Shown here piece after piece: positions 15,183 to 23,688 of a stretch of 64,000 bases of DNA (position 1 is its first letter; every line of letters begins with the position of its first letter). The stretch covers positions 91,820-155,819 of the forward strand of contig CADCGK010000012.1 in the NCBI GenBank assembly GCA_902800965.1. Reading direction: 5' to 3'. This DNA is from an uncultured Bacteroidia bacterium. GTDB lineage: Bacteria; Bacteroidota; Bacteroidia; Bacteroidales; F082. The notes under the pieces are model-generated. The model worked only from the letters and a program-made list of their open reading frames with translations. It made no database searches and was not told the DNA's origin. The translations under genes were made by a program, and so were the position numbers.

Positions 15183-15191
15183 GCAAAGATA
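15183..15191 (-). promoter_or_regulatory. -7 box of meaB
   Basis: TATCTTTGC on the minus strand, 21 bases before the chosen ATG. Divergent from the promoter at 15233. Confidence 0.6.
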
Positions 15192-15232
15192 ATGTTTATA
15201 AAATATTTTTTTCGTATTTCGATTATTTTTTG

Positions 15233-15241
15233 TAACTTTGC
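15233..15241 (+). promoter_or_regulatory. -7 box of the GT5-DUF4270-cyclophilin-pheS operon
   Basis: TAACTTTGC fits TAnnTTTG and lies 22 bases before the first ATG. An AT-rich tract occupies the space to the divergent meaB promoter. Confidence 0.6.
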
Positions 15242-15263
15242 ATTTAATCTCTAACTGCACACT

Positions 15264-16082
15264 ATGACGAACAAACATCGGGTACTCTTTGTACATCAGG
15301 AAATCACCCCCTATTTGCCGGAAAACCCCATGAGTTTGTTGGGGAGAAACCTGCCCCAAGCAACTCAGGAATTAGGAAAAGAAATCAGGATTTTCATGCC
15401 GAGATACGGTAACATCAACGAGCGGCGCAACCAGCTGCACGAAGTGATCAGGCTGTCTGGTATGAACTTGATTATCAACGACACTGACCACCCCCTGATC
15501 ATCAAAGTCGCCTCGATCCAGAAAGCCAGGATGCAGATTTATTTCATCGACAACGATGATTTCTTCACGAAGAAGAAATACACCATATATGACACCGACG
15601 GCAAGTTCTGCGAGGAGAATGACGACCGCATCGTCTTTTTCAACCGAGGCGTGATCGAGACCGTCCGCAAGCTTAACTGGTCACCCGATATCATTCACTG
15701 CACTGGCTGGTTGACTGCCCTTATGCCTATTTTCATCAAGAAGGCTTTCAAGGACAACCCCCTGTTCAACGAGTCAAAAATCATATATTCCATTTACGAT
15801 GACGCCTTCAAAGGCCAGCTGAAGTCAGGCTTCGAGAAAAAAGTGAAACTTCCAGGAATCAACGCCAAAGACCTCAAAAATTTCAAGGAAGCTTCTTACG
15901 TCAATATCACCAAGTCCGCCATCGACCACTCCGACGGCATCATCTTGGGGAGCAAGAAGATCGACCCAATGGTGGCCGAATACCTGAAGAGCTGCGACAA
16001 GCCCATTCTTGAATATCAAGGTCCGGACAATTATGCAGAAGCCTACAACGCTTTCTATGATCAGATTTTAAACAGCAAGTGA
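15264..16082 (+). CDS. Starch/glycogen synthase GT5 catalytic-domain protein, short form
   Basis: At 272 residues this matches only the N-terminal Rossmann half of glycogen synthase: RVLFVHQEITPYLPE, the EIRIFMPRYGNI segment, and PDIIHCTGWLTALMPIF. No C-terminal GT-B half is present. Bacteroidetes often carry such a short form. Without the nucleotide-sugar binding half it may not be a free-standing synthase. Its last bases overlap the GTG start of the DUF4270 gene, so the two are translationally coupled; that pairing hints at an envelope-related role rather than storage. Confidence 0.8.
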   Translation: MTNKHRVLFVHQEITPYLPENPMSLLGRNLPQATQELGKEIRIFMPRYGNINERRNQLHEVIRLSGMNLIINDTDHPLIIKVASIQKARMQIYFIDNDDFFTKKKYTIYDTDGKFCEENDDRIVFFNRGVIETVRKLNWSPDIIHCTGWLTALMPIFIKKAFKDNPLFNESKIIYSIYDDAFKGQLKSGFEKKVKLPGINAKDLKNFKEASYVNITKSAIDHSDGIILGSKKIDPMVAEYLKSCDKPILEYQGPDNYAEAYNAFYDQILNSK

Positions 16083-17452
16083 TTAGCAAATTGAAAACAC
16101 ATTATCTTCTTTCAAAAGTTTTTAAAGCGCTATTTATTGGCGCTTTAGCTATCTTTAGTATTTCCTGCAGCAAGACTACGGAACAAATCGGCAACGGGCT
16201 GCTACCATCTGGCGACAATATCGGCGTGTTCTACACCGATTCCGTCGTGATGACCTGCCACTCTGAGACCATCGACTCAATGACGACCAAAGGTATGACC
16301 ACAGTGCTGCTCGGTTCCATGATGGATCCAGTGATGGGACTTACCAACGCGAATATCTACACACAGCTGCATCTCTCTTCCACCCACCAATATTTCGGTT
16401 CCAATCCCGTCATCGACTCTGTCGTGCTGCAACTATGTGTCAACGGCTATTACGGCGACACCACCACGCTGCAGACCGTCCACGTCTATGAACTCGCCGA
16501 CTCGCTGTCCTCCACCGCCCAGTACCATCAGTTCAGCGAAGTGCCCGACAAGGGCATCGACCTTGCCAATGGATTCCAGTTCCATCCGCATCCCAGAACC
16601 ACCATCTCTGTTGCTGGCCACGACACCATCAACCAACCCACTATCAGGATTCCCTTGATGACCAGCTTAGGCGAAGATCTCGCTGCCGCTGACAGCATGG
16701 TGTACAACACCCCTGATAGCTTCAAACGTTTCTTTTTTGGCCTCAAGATATGCTGCGAAAGCGTCATCGAAAACGGCGCCATCTGCTATATCAACCCCAC
16801 CAGCAACACAGTGACCCAGTTGAAGATCTACTACCGCGAGACTCCTGATGCTGAGACGCAGATGCGCTACGACTTCTATATCACCTCTGAAGACACTTAT
16901 TTTAACCAATACCAGCACGACTACAGTTTGGGCTCTACCGACTTTATCCAACAGGTAATCCAAGAAGAACAGACCTTGGGCCAACAGCAGCTATACTTGC
17001 AGTCTATGGGCGGCATCAGGTCCGTCATCACTTTTCCTGATTTCGCAGAATGGGCTAACGGACTTGTTGAAGACGGCACACACCTGATTATCAACGAAGC
17101 CAAACTCATTCTTCCAGCTTCAGAGGCCTTAATCGACTCAAGCACCCTTACTCCGCCAACCAATTTGGCGCTACTCAACATCAAAACCGACGGCGGCACC
17201 ACCGTCCTTCCTGACTACCTCGAAGGCTCCAATTACTACGGTGGCAGCTATTCACGCACCAAGAAAAACGTGACCTTCCGCATCTCGGAATACCTGCAGA
17301 AAGTCATCCAAAACCCCGACTACAGTCAAGGGCTGTACCTCAGCATCACAGGCGCTTCCTTCAACGCCCAGCGCTGGATCATCGCCGGTCCCGATGCCGA
17401 CCAGGAAAACAAGATGAAATGTGAAATCAAATACTCCATCCTAAGAGAATAA
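16079..17452 (+). CDS. DUF4270 family lipoprotein
   Basis: Starts at a GTG that overlaps the preceding stop codon (GTGA). The N-terminus FIGALAIFSISCSKTTEQIG is a lipoprotein signal with Ile-Ser-Cys. Conserved features of DUF4270 follow: a GLLPSGDNIGVFYTDSV segment early on, GSMMDPVMGLTNANIYTQL, and beta-rich repeats to the C-terminus. Probably an outer membrane-attached protein of unknown role. Followed after 11 bases by a cyclophilin gene. Confidence 0.85.
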   Translation: MISKLKTHYLLSKVFKALFIGALAIFSISCSKTTEQIGNGLLPSGDNIGVFYTDSVVMTCHSETIDSMTTKGMTTVLLGSMMDPVMGLTNANIYTQLHLSSTHQYFGSNPVIDSVVLQLCVNGYYGDTTTLQTVHVYELADSLSSTAQYHQFSEVPDKGIDLANGFQFHPHPRTTISVAGHDTINQPTIRIPLMTSLGEDLAAADSMVYNTPDSFKRFFFGLKICCESVIENGAICYINPTSNTVTQLKIYYRETPDAETQMRYDFYITSEDTYFNQYQHDYSLGSTDFIQQVIQEEQTLGQQQLYLQSMGGIRSVITFPDFAEWANGLVEDGTHLIINEAKLILPASEALIDSSTLTPPTNLALLNIKTDGGTTVLPDYLEGSNYYGGSYSRTKKNVTFRISEYLQKVIQNPDYSQGLYLSITGASFNAQRWIIAGPDADQENKMKCEIKYSILRE

Positions 17453-17463
17453 CTGTAAAAAAT

Positions 17464-18114
17464 ATGAAAAAGCTTATCCTTATGACACTCATTTTCGCCG
17501 GACTGTGCTGCCAGGCGCAACAGAAAGAAACCATCGTGGTCATCGAGACCTCTCAAGGCACCATCAAAGCCAAGTTGTACAACGACACGCCGCTGCACCG
17601 CGACAATTTCATCAAGTTGGTGAACGAAGGCTGGTATAACGGCTCGCCCTTCCACCGCATCATCAAGAACTTCATGATCCAAGGCGGTCAGAACGCCGAC
17701 GGTCGGATGGATCCCGGCTACACCGTCCCTGCCGAGTTCCGCGACAACCACTTCCACAAGAAAGGCGCCCTCTGCGCTGCCCGTCAAGGCGACCAGGTGA
17801 ACCCCACGAAGGCCTCCAGCGGCTCACAGTTCTACATCGTCCAAGGCCAAGTCTTCGACGACAAGAAACTTGAGATCTACGAAGAACGTCTGGGCAAGAT
17901 CTTCAGCGCCACACAGCGCCAAGCCTACAAGACCGTGGGCGGCACCCCACACCTCGACGGCGACTACACCGTCTTCGGCGAAGTCATCCAAGGCCTCGAC
18001 GTGGTCGATAAGATCGCTGGCGTGAAGACCGGCTATATGGATGTACCCGTGGAACCCGTGACAATCAACAAGATTACTATTGAAAAAAGTGACGATAAAA
18101 GCTGCTGTCACTAA
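17464..18114 (+). CDS. Exported cyclophilin-type peptidyl-prolyl isomerase
   Basis: The 216-residue protein starts with a signal peptide (MKKLILMTLIFAGLCCQAQ); a Gly-Leu-Cys inside it could also serve as a lipobox. The cyclophilin core shows GSPFHRIIKNFMIQGG (catalytic Arg and Phe), ASSGSQFYIVQG and YTVFGEVIQGLDVVDKI. It would accelerate proline isomerisation in periplasmic protein folding. An extra loop around EERLGKIFSATQRQ is typical of Bacteroidetes homologues. Eleven bases before pheS. Confidence 0.9.
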   Translation: MKKLILMTLIFAGLCCQAQQKETIVVIETSQGTIKAKLYNDTPLHRDNFIKLVNEGWYNGSPFHRIIKNFMIQGGQNADGRMDPGYTVPAEFRDNHFHKKGALCAARQGDQVNPTKASSGSQFYIVQGQVFDDKKLEIYEERLGKIFSATQRQAYKTVGGTPHLDGDYTVFGEVIQGLDVVDKIAGVKTGYMDVPVEPVTINKITIEKSDDKSCCH

Positions 18115-18125
18115 CCCTCAACCCC

Positions 18126-19157
18126 ATGAAAGAGAAAATAGAACAAATACTCAACGAAGTTAAGAACTTCCAGGCCGAGAACAAAGAGGCGCTGGAAAAC
18201 TTCCGTATCACCTATTTGAGCAAGAAAGGCGTCATCCCCGCCTTGTTCGCCGACTTCAAGACCGTGGCCCCAGAGCTCCGCAAGGAGATGGGCATGAAGC
18301 TCAACGAGCTGAAAAACACCGTGACCGAGAAAGTCGAAGAACAGCTGCAACGCTTTGAGACCCAGAACAGCTCCGACGCCGGCTTCGACATGACCATGCC
18401 CGCCAACGACATGAAAGGCTCCAGGCACCCTCTGTCAATCGTACGTCGCGACATCAACGAGATCTTTTCCCATCTAGGCTTCACCATCGTCGAAGGACCA
18501 GAAGTCGAAGACGACTACCACGTGTTCACCGCGCTGAACTTCGCCCTCGACCACCCGGCACGCGACATGCAAGACACCTTCTTCATCCAGAAAGACCCCA
18601 ACGAGAACAAGCCTACCGACATCCTGCTTCGCACCCACACCTCCAGCGTCCAGGTGCGCGCCATGGAGAAACAACAGCCACCCATCCGCGTCATCGCCCC
18701 AGGCCGCGTGTTCCGTAACGAAGCCATCTCGGCCCGCGCCCACTGCATCTTCCACCAAATCGAAGGCCTCTACATCGACGAGAACGTCTCATTCGCCGAC
18801 CTGAAACAGACCCTCTACCACTTCGTGCAGGAGTTCTTCGGCGAAGGCACCAAAGTGCGCTTCCGTCCCTCCTATTTCCCCTTCACGGAGACCTCGGCGG
18901 AGATGGATATCTCTTGCAACATCTGCGGCGGCAAAGGCTGCAACATCTGTAAACATACCGGTTGGGTGGAGATCCTCGGCTGCGGCATGTGCGACCCGAA
19001 CATCCTCATCGCCAGCGGCATCGACCCAGAAAAATATACAGGATTCGCCTTCGGCATGGGCGTCGAACGTATCGCCATGCTGAAATACGGCATCAACGAC
19101 CTGCGATTGTTCTTTGAAAACGACCTCAAGTTCCTGGAACAGTTTGAGTTGAGTTAG
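18126..19157 (+). CDS. pheS: Phenylalanine--tRNA ligase alpha subunit
   Basis: Class II aminoacyl-tRNA synthetase subunit charging tRNA-Phe together with PheT, which is not in this window. Visible are the N-terminal coiled coil (1-90), motif 2 (HTSSVQVRAME, RVFRNEAISARAHC) and motif 3 (FGMGVERIAMLKYGI). A four-cysteine insert, CNICGGKGCNICKHTGW, precedes EILGCGMCDPNIL and may bind a metal. The stop codon TAG lies inside the first unit of a heptad array. Confidence 0.96.
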   Translation: MKEKIEQILNEVKNFQAENKEALENFRITYLSKKGVIPALFADFKTVAPELRKEMGMKLNELKNTVTEKVEEQLQRFETQNSSDAGFDMTMPANDMKGSRHPLSIVRRDINEIFSHLGFTIVEGPEVEDDYHVFTALNFALDHPARDMQDTFFIQKDPNENKPTDILLRTHTSSVQVRAMEKQQPPIRVIAPGRVFRNEAISARAHCIFHQIEGLYIDENVSFADLKQTLYHFVQEFFGEGTKVRFRPSYFPFTETSAEMDISCNICGGKGCNICKHTGWVEILGCGMCDPNILIASGIDPEKYTGFAFGMGVERIAMLKYGINDLRLFFENDLKFLEQFELS

Positions 19158-19182
19158 GAGTGAGGAGTTAGGAGTGAGGAGG
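19151..19182. repeat. Heptad array overlapping the pheS stop codon
   Basis: GAGTTAGGAGTGAGG units begin within the last codons of pheS; the TAG of the array is the stop codon. It leads directly into a half copy of the palindromic repeat. Confidence 0.75.
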
Positions 19183-19189
19183 AAAACTA

Positions 19190-19228
19190 GACGTCTTTGC
19201 GAGGGAGGAACGACCGAAGCAATCCACT
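19190..19228. repeat. Partial palindromic repeat between pheS and tatA
   Basis: A degenerate half copy: CGTCTTTGCGAGGGAGGAACGA followed by GAAGCAATCCA. It reaches the tatA stop codon at 19229-19231. Confidence 0.65.
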
Positions 19229-19408
19229 TTACTCTTCTTTCTTTTCTTCTTTCACTTCCTCGTCCTTGCCATTCATGCCGTCCTTGAAGTTCTTGACACC
19301 TTTGCCGAGACCGCGCATGAGCTCTGGGATTTTCCTGCCACCGAATATCAGCAATACGATCAATGCGATGAGAAGGATTTCTTGGTAGCCGATGAATAAG
19401 ATTGTCAT
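19229..19408 (-). CDS. tatA: Twin-arginine translocase subunit TatA, 59 aa
   Basis: A short gene that reads MTILFIGYQEILLIALIVLL then IFGGRKIPELMRGLGKGVKN, the transmembrane helix, hinge and amphipathic helix of TatA. A charged tail (FKDGMNGKDEEVKEEKKEE) follows. TatA forms the pore for folded-protein export. The stop is at 19229-19231 and a -7 box lies at 19431-19439. No tatC is next to it. TatA versus TatB cannot be separated with certainty, but single-component TatA is usual in Bacteroidetes. Confidence 0.93.
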   Translation of the reverse strand: MTILFIGYQEILLIALIVLLIFGGRKIPELMRGLGKGVKNFKDGMNGKDEEVKEEKKEE

Positions 19409-19420
19409 GTCTAAAAGTGC

Positions 19421-19428
19421 TAATTTTG
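19421..19428 (+). promoter_or_regulatory. -7 box of the GH97 gene
   Basis: TAATTTTG, 19 bases before the ATG at 19448. It lies between the tatA start and the tatA -7 box, so the two divergent promoters overlap. Confidence 0.5.
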
Positions 19429-19430
19429 AT

Positions 19431-19439
19431 GCAAAAATA
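19431..19439 (-). promoter_or_regulatory. -7 box of tatA
   Basis: TATTTTTGC on the minus strand, 22 bases before the tatA ATG. Confidence 0.6.
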
Positions 19440-19447
19440 ATAAATAT

Positions 19448-21439
19448 ATGAAAAACAAAGTCTTATTTCTTGCTTTTCTCTTGCTGATTAGCATAAATCT
19501 TGTCGCCCAGAAACAATATACCTTGCAGTCGCCCAACGAAAAGATCACCGTGACCATCAACACGGGCGACCAACTCAGCTATTCCGTGATGCACGAAAAC
19601 ACCGTGGTGCTCGCCGACTCACCCATCGGCATGGAGCTCGACAACGGCACCGTGCTGGGCGCTCCCGCCAAGGCATTATCGGACAAGAGAACCTCAGTGG
19701 ACGAGATCATTGAGGCCAATTTCTACAAGAGAAACGAGATCGAAGACCTTTATAACGAGCTGGCACTCACCTTCAAAGGACTATACAAGGTGATCTTCCG
19801 TGCCTACGACGAAGGCGTCGCCTATCGTTTCCAGACCGGAATCGCCAAGCCTTTCAATGTGGTTTCGGAGATCGCCGACTTCAACTTCGACGCCGACTAC
19901 CAAGCCTTGATCCCTTACGTGCTCCGACGCGCGGGACAAGAAGGCGACATCATCAACCAACAGTTCTACAACTCCTTCGAGAACACCTATACCCATGTCA
20001 ACCTGAGCCAGATGGATCCCGAGAAACTGGCCTTCCTGCCTCTGTTGGTCGAGCTGAAGGACGGCAAGAAAGTCGTCATCACTGAAGCCGACCTCGAAGA
20101 CTTCCCGGGACTTTATCTCCGCAACGAGAAAGGCAAGACAGGCTTTACCGCCGTCCATGCAGGCTACCCAAAGACCGAGGAACAAGGCGGACACAACAAC
20201 TTGCAGTATCTGGTAAAGGAACGGGAGAACTACGTCGCACAGGTGGACCGGAAGCGGTTCTACCCTTGGCGATGCCTGTTGATCTCGGAAAACGACAAGG
20301 ATCTGGCCGACAGCGACTTGGTGTATAAACTCGCCTCTCCCTGCCGTGTCGATGACATCAGTTGGATCAAGCCCGGCAAGGTAGCTTGGGACTGGTGGAA
20401 TGCCTGGAATGTCAATGGCGTTGACTTCAAGGCCGGCATCAACAACGACACCTATAAGTATTACATCGACTTCGCCAGCAAATACGGCATCGAATACGTC
20501 ATCTTGGATGAAGGCTGGGCCGTCAACAAGAAGGCCGACCTCTTCCAGGTGGTTCCGGAAATCAACCTAAAGGCGCTGGTGCAATACGCCAAGGAACGTA
20601 ACGTGGGACTGGTGCTGTGGGCTGGCTATGCCTCCATCGACAAGGACATGGAACTTGTATGCCAATACTACTCCGACTTGGGTATTAAAGGTTTCAAGGT
20701 CGATTTCATGGACCGCGACGACCAAAAGGTGGTCGATTTCTATTACCGCATGGCAGCCATGGCAGCCAAATACCACCTGTTTATCGACTTCCACGGAGCA
20801 TACAAGCCCACTGGACTGAGCCGTACCTACCCCAACGTGCTCAATTTCGAAGGCGTGTACGGCTTGGAACAGGCCAAGTGGGACAACAACAGCGACCTGG
20901 TCTTGAACGAAGTCACCATCCCCTTCATCCGCATGGTGGCCGGTCCGTTGGACTACACCCAAGGCGCCATGAAGAACGCCTGCAAGAACTGCTTCGCCGC
21001 CGTCTATACCGAGCCCATGAGCCAAGGCACCCGCTGCCGCCAGCTGGCCGAATACGTCATCTTCGAGTCGCCTTTCAACATGCTCTGCGACAGTCCGAGC
21101 AACTACCTCCAGGAGGACGAATGCACCAAGTTCATCGCCAGCGTGCCCACCACCTGGGATGAGACCGTCGTACTCGACGGCAAGGTGGGCGAATACCTGG
21201 TCGTCGCCCGTAAGAAAGGCTACAAGTGGTACATCGGCGCCATCACCAACTGGGAGGAACGCGACATGGAGGTTGACATCACCGCATTGAAAAGCGGCGC
21301 CAAGTCGGGCAAGATCTTCCGCGACGGCCCCAACGCCAACCGCGTGGGCAAGGACTATGTAACCGAACAGCTCCAAATCTGGGGCAACACCATTAAGTTC
21401 CATCTGGCCAAGGGCGGAGGAGCGGTGGTAGTTCTTTAG
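19448..21439 (+). CDS. GH97 family glycoside hydrolase
   Basis: Signal peptide MKNKVLFLAFLLLISINLVAQ, then an N-terminal beta-sandwich (LQSPNEKITVTINTGDQLSY, VVLADSPIGMEL) and a (beta/alpha)8 barrel from about residue 290 (KVAWDWWNAWNVNGVDFK, YVILDEGWA). The barrel includes GFKVDFMDRDDQ and DFHGAYKPTGLSRTYPN. The Asp in KVDFMDRDD corresponds to the nucleophile position of retaining alpha-galactosidase-type GH97 members as I recall it, while inverting SusB-type enzymes use glutamates; I infer a retaining alpha-galactosidase-like enzyme with moderate confidence. Exported, probably periplasmic. 663 residues, normal length. A heptad array starts right after the stop. Confidence 0.9.
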   Translation: MKNKVLFLAFLLLISINLVAQKQYTLQSPNEKITVTINTGDQLSYSVMHENTVVLADSPIGMELDNGTVLGAPAKALSDKRTSVDEIIEANFYKRNEIEDLYNELALTFKGLYKVIFRAYDEGVAYRFQTGIAKPFNVVSEIADFNFDADYQALIPYVLRRAGQEGDIINQQFYNSFENTYTHVNLSQMDPEKLAFLPLLVELKDGKKVVITEADLEDFPGLYLRNEKGKTGFTAVHAGYPKTEEQGGHNNLQYLVKERENYVAQVDRKRFYPWRCLLISENDKDLADSDLVYKLASPCRVDDISWIKPGKVAWDWWNAWNVNGVDFKAGINNDTYKYYIDFASKYGIEYVILDEGWAVNKKADLFQVVPEINLKALVQYAKERNVGLVLWAGYASIDKDMELVCQYYSDLGIKGFKVDFMDRDDQKVVDFYYRMAAMAAKYHLFIDFHGAYKPTGLSRTYPNVLNFEGVYGLEQAKWDNNSDLVLNEVTIPFIRMVAGPLDYTQGAMKNACKNCFAAVYTEPMSQGTRCRQLAEYVIFESPFNMLCDSPSNYLQEDECTKFIASVPTTWDETVVLDGKVGEYLVVARKKGYKWYIGAITNWEERDMEVDITALKSGAKSGKIFRDGPNANRVGKDYVTEQLQIWGNTIKFHLAKGGGAVVVL

Positions 21440-21473
21440 TGAGGAGTGAGGAGTTAGGAGTGAGGAGTAGGAG
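21440..21473. repeat. Heptad array directly after the GH97 stop codon
   Basis: TGAGGAGTGAGGAGTTAGGA units start at the base after TAG and run to 21473. Confidence 0.75.
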
Positions 21474-21538
21474 TACCCCGTAGGGGTTAAAGCTCGGTAG
21501 AATAGAGTTACCCCGTAGGGGTTAAAGCTCGGTAGAAT
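21474..21538. repeat. Two 30-bp direct repeats with a CCCCGTAGGGG core, period 35
   Basis: Copies at 21474-21503 and 21509-21538 are identical, starting TACCCCGTAGGGGTTAAAGC and continuing CTCGGTAGAAT. Each contains a palindromic CCCC-GTA-GGGG. They sit between a heptad array and a palindromic half repeat. Confidence 0.8.
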
Positions 21539-21542
21539 CGGG

Positions 21543-21585
21543 TACGTCATTGCGAGGAGCGGAGCGACGCGGCAATCTATAAAAA
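21543..21585. repeat. Left half of the palindromic repeat upstream of the rluA-like gene
   Basis: CGTCATTGCGAGGAGCGGAG continuing to GGCAATC, without the inverted right half. The ATG of the next gene follows within ten bases of its end. Confidence 0.75.
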
Positions 21586-21586
21586 A

Positions 21587-22270
21587 ATGAAAATCAACGA
21601 TAGAATATTATACGAAGACAACCATTTGATTGTCGTCAACAAGCTCCCTTCGGAGATTGTGCAGGGCGACAAGACGGGCGACGTGTGCCTGCTCGACGAT
21701 GTGAAGGATTACATCAAGGAAAAATACGACAAACCGGGCAACGTCTTTGCGGGATTGGTGCATCGCATCGACCGTCCTGTGAGTGGCGCCGTGGTGTTTG
21801 CCAAGACCAGCAAAGCCCTCTCGCGGATGACCGTCAAGGTAAAGGACCGCGACTTCCACAAGGTGTATCTGGCCATCGTGAAGAACCGCCCCCCGAAGGA
21901 CGCCGACGTGCTGGAGAATTACCTCGTGAAGAACGAAAAGCAGAACAAGTCGTACGTCGTCCCCGAAGGCACCAAGGAGGCCAAGTTAGCCCGTCTGAGC
22001 TACCGCCTGGTGGGCAAGTCCGACAACTATTACCTTTTGGAGGTGGAGCTTTTCACTGGCCGTCATCATCAGATCCGCTGCCAGCTGGCGCATATCGGCT
22101 GTCCCATCAAGGGCGATTTGAAATACGGCTATCCGCGGAGCAACCCCGATGCCTCCATCTGCCTCCACGCCTATCGCATCTCATTCGAACATCCCGTACA
22201 AAAGACCCAGATTGACATCACCGCGCCCCTACCCAAGACCCAGCCGTGGCCTTCGTTTAGTGAGGAGTGA
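21587..22270 (+). CDS. RluA-family RNA pseudouridine synthase
   Basis: Isomerises uridine to pseudouridine in structured RNA. The catalytic motif GLVHRIDRPVSGAVVFAK contains Asp62. The later conserved parts LFTGRHHQIRCQLAHIGCPI and GDLKYG are present. No S4 domain is present; 227 residues fits the small RluA/TruC-like subgroup acting on rRNA or tRNA, so the exact target is uncertain. The C-terminal Ser-Glu-Glu and the stop codon are encoded by the first unit of a heptad array. Confidence 0.9.
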   Translation: MKINDRILYEDNHLIVVNKLPSEIVQGDKTGDVCLLDDVKDYIKEKYDKPGNVFAGLVHRIDRPVSGAVVFAKTSKALSRMTVKVKDRDFHKVYLAIVKNRPPKDADVLENYLVKNEKQNKSYVVPEGTKEAKLARLSYRLVGKSDNYYLLEVELFTGRHHQIRCQLAHIGCPIKGDLKYGYPRSNPDASICLHAYRISFEHPVQKTQIDITAPLPKTQPWPSFSEE

Positions 22271-22290
22271 GGAGTGAGGAGTGAGGAGGA
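22258..22290. repeat. Heptad array supplying the rluA-like C-terminus and stop codon
   Basis: AGTGAGG units; the TGA at 22268-22270 inside the array is the stop codon. Confidence 0.75.
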
Positions 22291-22302
22291 ATTGTCGGCG
22301 GG

Positions 22303-22395
22303 TACGTCATTGCGAGGAGGAACGACGAAGCAATCCACACTCGTCAATTATGGATTGCCACGTCGCTCCGCACAGCTCCGCTCCTCGCAATGACG
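22303..22395. repeat. Palindromic repeat, full copy, between rluA-like gene and mnmA
   Basis: Starts CGTCATTGCGAGGAGGAACG and ends CTCCTCGCAATGACG, with inner arms GCAATCCA and TGGATTGCC. It lies between two convergent genes whose stop codons are both in heptad arrays. Confidence 0.85.
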
Positions 22396-22403
22396 CCTAG
22401 CGT

Positions 22404-22434
22404 TCCTCCTCACTCCTCACTCCTCACTCTTCTC
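22404..22434. repeat. Heptad array supplying the mnmA C-terminus and stop codon
   Basis: CACTCCT units on the plus strand. mnmA ends Lys-Ser-Glu-Glu-stop within it, mirroring the end of the convergent rluA-like gene. Confidence 0.75.
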
Positions 22435-23493
22435 CACTATCACTCCACTGCCTACTACGAACGGTTCTGTCTCGTGATAGAGCACCCCGAACTGTCCTGG
22501 GGCGATGCCTGAGATGGCCACATCCGAGACGATGTCGGCACCTTGTTCGGTGATATGGATGGTACCCAAGGTGAATTCCGGTTGGTGGCGTATCTTATAG
22601 CGCACCCGCATGCCTTCGGTGAGGTGCAGGGCGGGATTCATCATCTGGAGGTCGCCTAATGGGATGATGTCGGTGTATTGCGCCACGGGGTCGTAGCCTT
22701 GCGACACATAGACGATGTTGTTCGGGATGTCCTTCTTGACCACGAACCAAGGACCCCCGCCGAGGCCGAGGCCTTTGCGTTGTCCGATGGTATGGAACCA
22801 GAAGCCCTTATGGCGCCCCAGCTTCTTGCCCGTCTCCAGCTCCACGATGTCGCCTGGCATCTCGCCGACATATTCGCGAATATAGTCGTTATAGTTAATT
22901 TTACCCAGGAAGCAGATGCCTTGGCTGTCGTGGCGTTCGGCCGATGGCAGCTTGTATTGGGCGGCCAATTCACGCACCTTAGGCTTGGGCAGGTCGCCAA
23001 TGGGGAAGATCACCTTGCTCAGCTGGGCGTAGGTGATACGCCCGAGGAAGTAGGTCTGGTCCTTGAAGGTATCTGCCGCGGTGCCGAGCCAGAAGATGCC
23101 GTTCTCGTCTTCCCACGAGCGCGCGTAGTGTCCCGTGGCGATCTTGTCGAAGTGATGGCCTTCTTTCTCTTCGAAGGCGCCCAGCTTGATCCAGCGGTTG
23201 CACATCACGTCGGGGTTGGGCGTGAGGCCTTTGCGCACCATCTCCATGGTGTAGCGCCCGACTGTCTCGAAGTATTCGTGTTGCAGATCGACGATGTCGA
23301 AGGGGCAGCCGTATTTCTTGGCGATATAGGTGGTGATTTCGATGTCTTCTTCCGATGGGCACGACGACAGGTCTTCTTTTCCTTCCATACCTATTTTAAT
23401 ATAAAAGATATGGGGTGTGATGCCCTGTTCTTTGAGCAGGGGCACCACCACGGAGCTATCGACTCCACCCGAAACTAGTGCGGCGATGTTCAT
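22417..23493 (-). CDS. mnmA: tRNA-specific 2-thiouridylase
   Basis: Thiolates the wobble uridine of tRNA Glu, Gln and Lys. The ATP pyrophosphatase loop is SGGVDSS at residues 8-14. The catalytic cysteines are Cys98 (DVMCNRWIKLG) and Cys193 (GICFLGK). HTIGQRKGLGLG and the C-terminal beta-barrel are present. The 358 residues match the family. The -7 box ends four bases before the start codon, so the mRNA is probably leaderless. Confidence 0.95.
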   Translation of the reverse strand: MNIAALVSGGVDSSVVVPLLKEQGITPHIFYIKIGMEGKEDLSSCPSEEDIEITTYIAKKYGCPFDIVDLQHEYFETVGRYTMEMVRKGLTPNPDVMCNRWIKLGAFEEKEGHHFDKIATGHYARSWEDENGIFWLGTAADTFKDQTYFLGRITYAQLSKVIFPIGDLPKPKVRELAAQYKLPSAERHDSQGICFLGKINYNDYIREYVGEMPGDIVELETGKKLGRHKGFWFHTIGQRKGLGLGGGPWFVVKKDIPNNIVYVSQGYDPVAQYTDIIPLGDLQMMNPALHLTEGMRVRYKIRHQPEFTLGTIHITEQGADIVSDVAISGIAPGQFGVLYHETEPFVVGSGVIVEKSEE

Positions 23494-23497
23494 GGTT

Positions 23498-23506
23498 GCA
23501 AAGGTA
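23498..23506 (-). promoter_or_regulatory. -7 box of mnmA abutting its start codon
   Basis: TACCTTTGC on the minus strand, four bases from ATG, predicting a leaderless transcript. Confidence 0.55.
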
Positions 23507-23586
23507 CGCTTTTTCCCGAAAGTAGATCATTTTGAGGTCTTTAAAAATAAATAATCATCGCTCGTCGAACAATACGATTTTTTTCC

Positions 23587-23595
23587 TAATTTTGC
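23587..23595 (+). promoter_or_regulatory. -7 box of the 1564-aa surface protein gene
   Basis: TAATTTTGC, followed by a leader of about 93 bases. The leader contains a small hairpin TGGGA/TCCCA at 23604-23616 and an A-rich stretch before the ATG. Confidence 0.55.
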
Positions 23596-23688
23596 AGCCG
23601 CTTTGGGAGAATCCCACGGATTTATCTAATAAGCTGAAAAATAAGTAAATAACAAAATATTAATCATTAAAAAACAAAGTAAAAAGAA

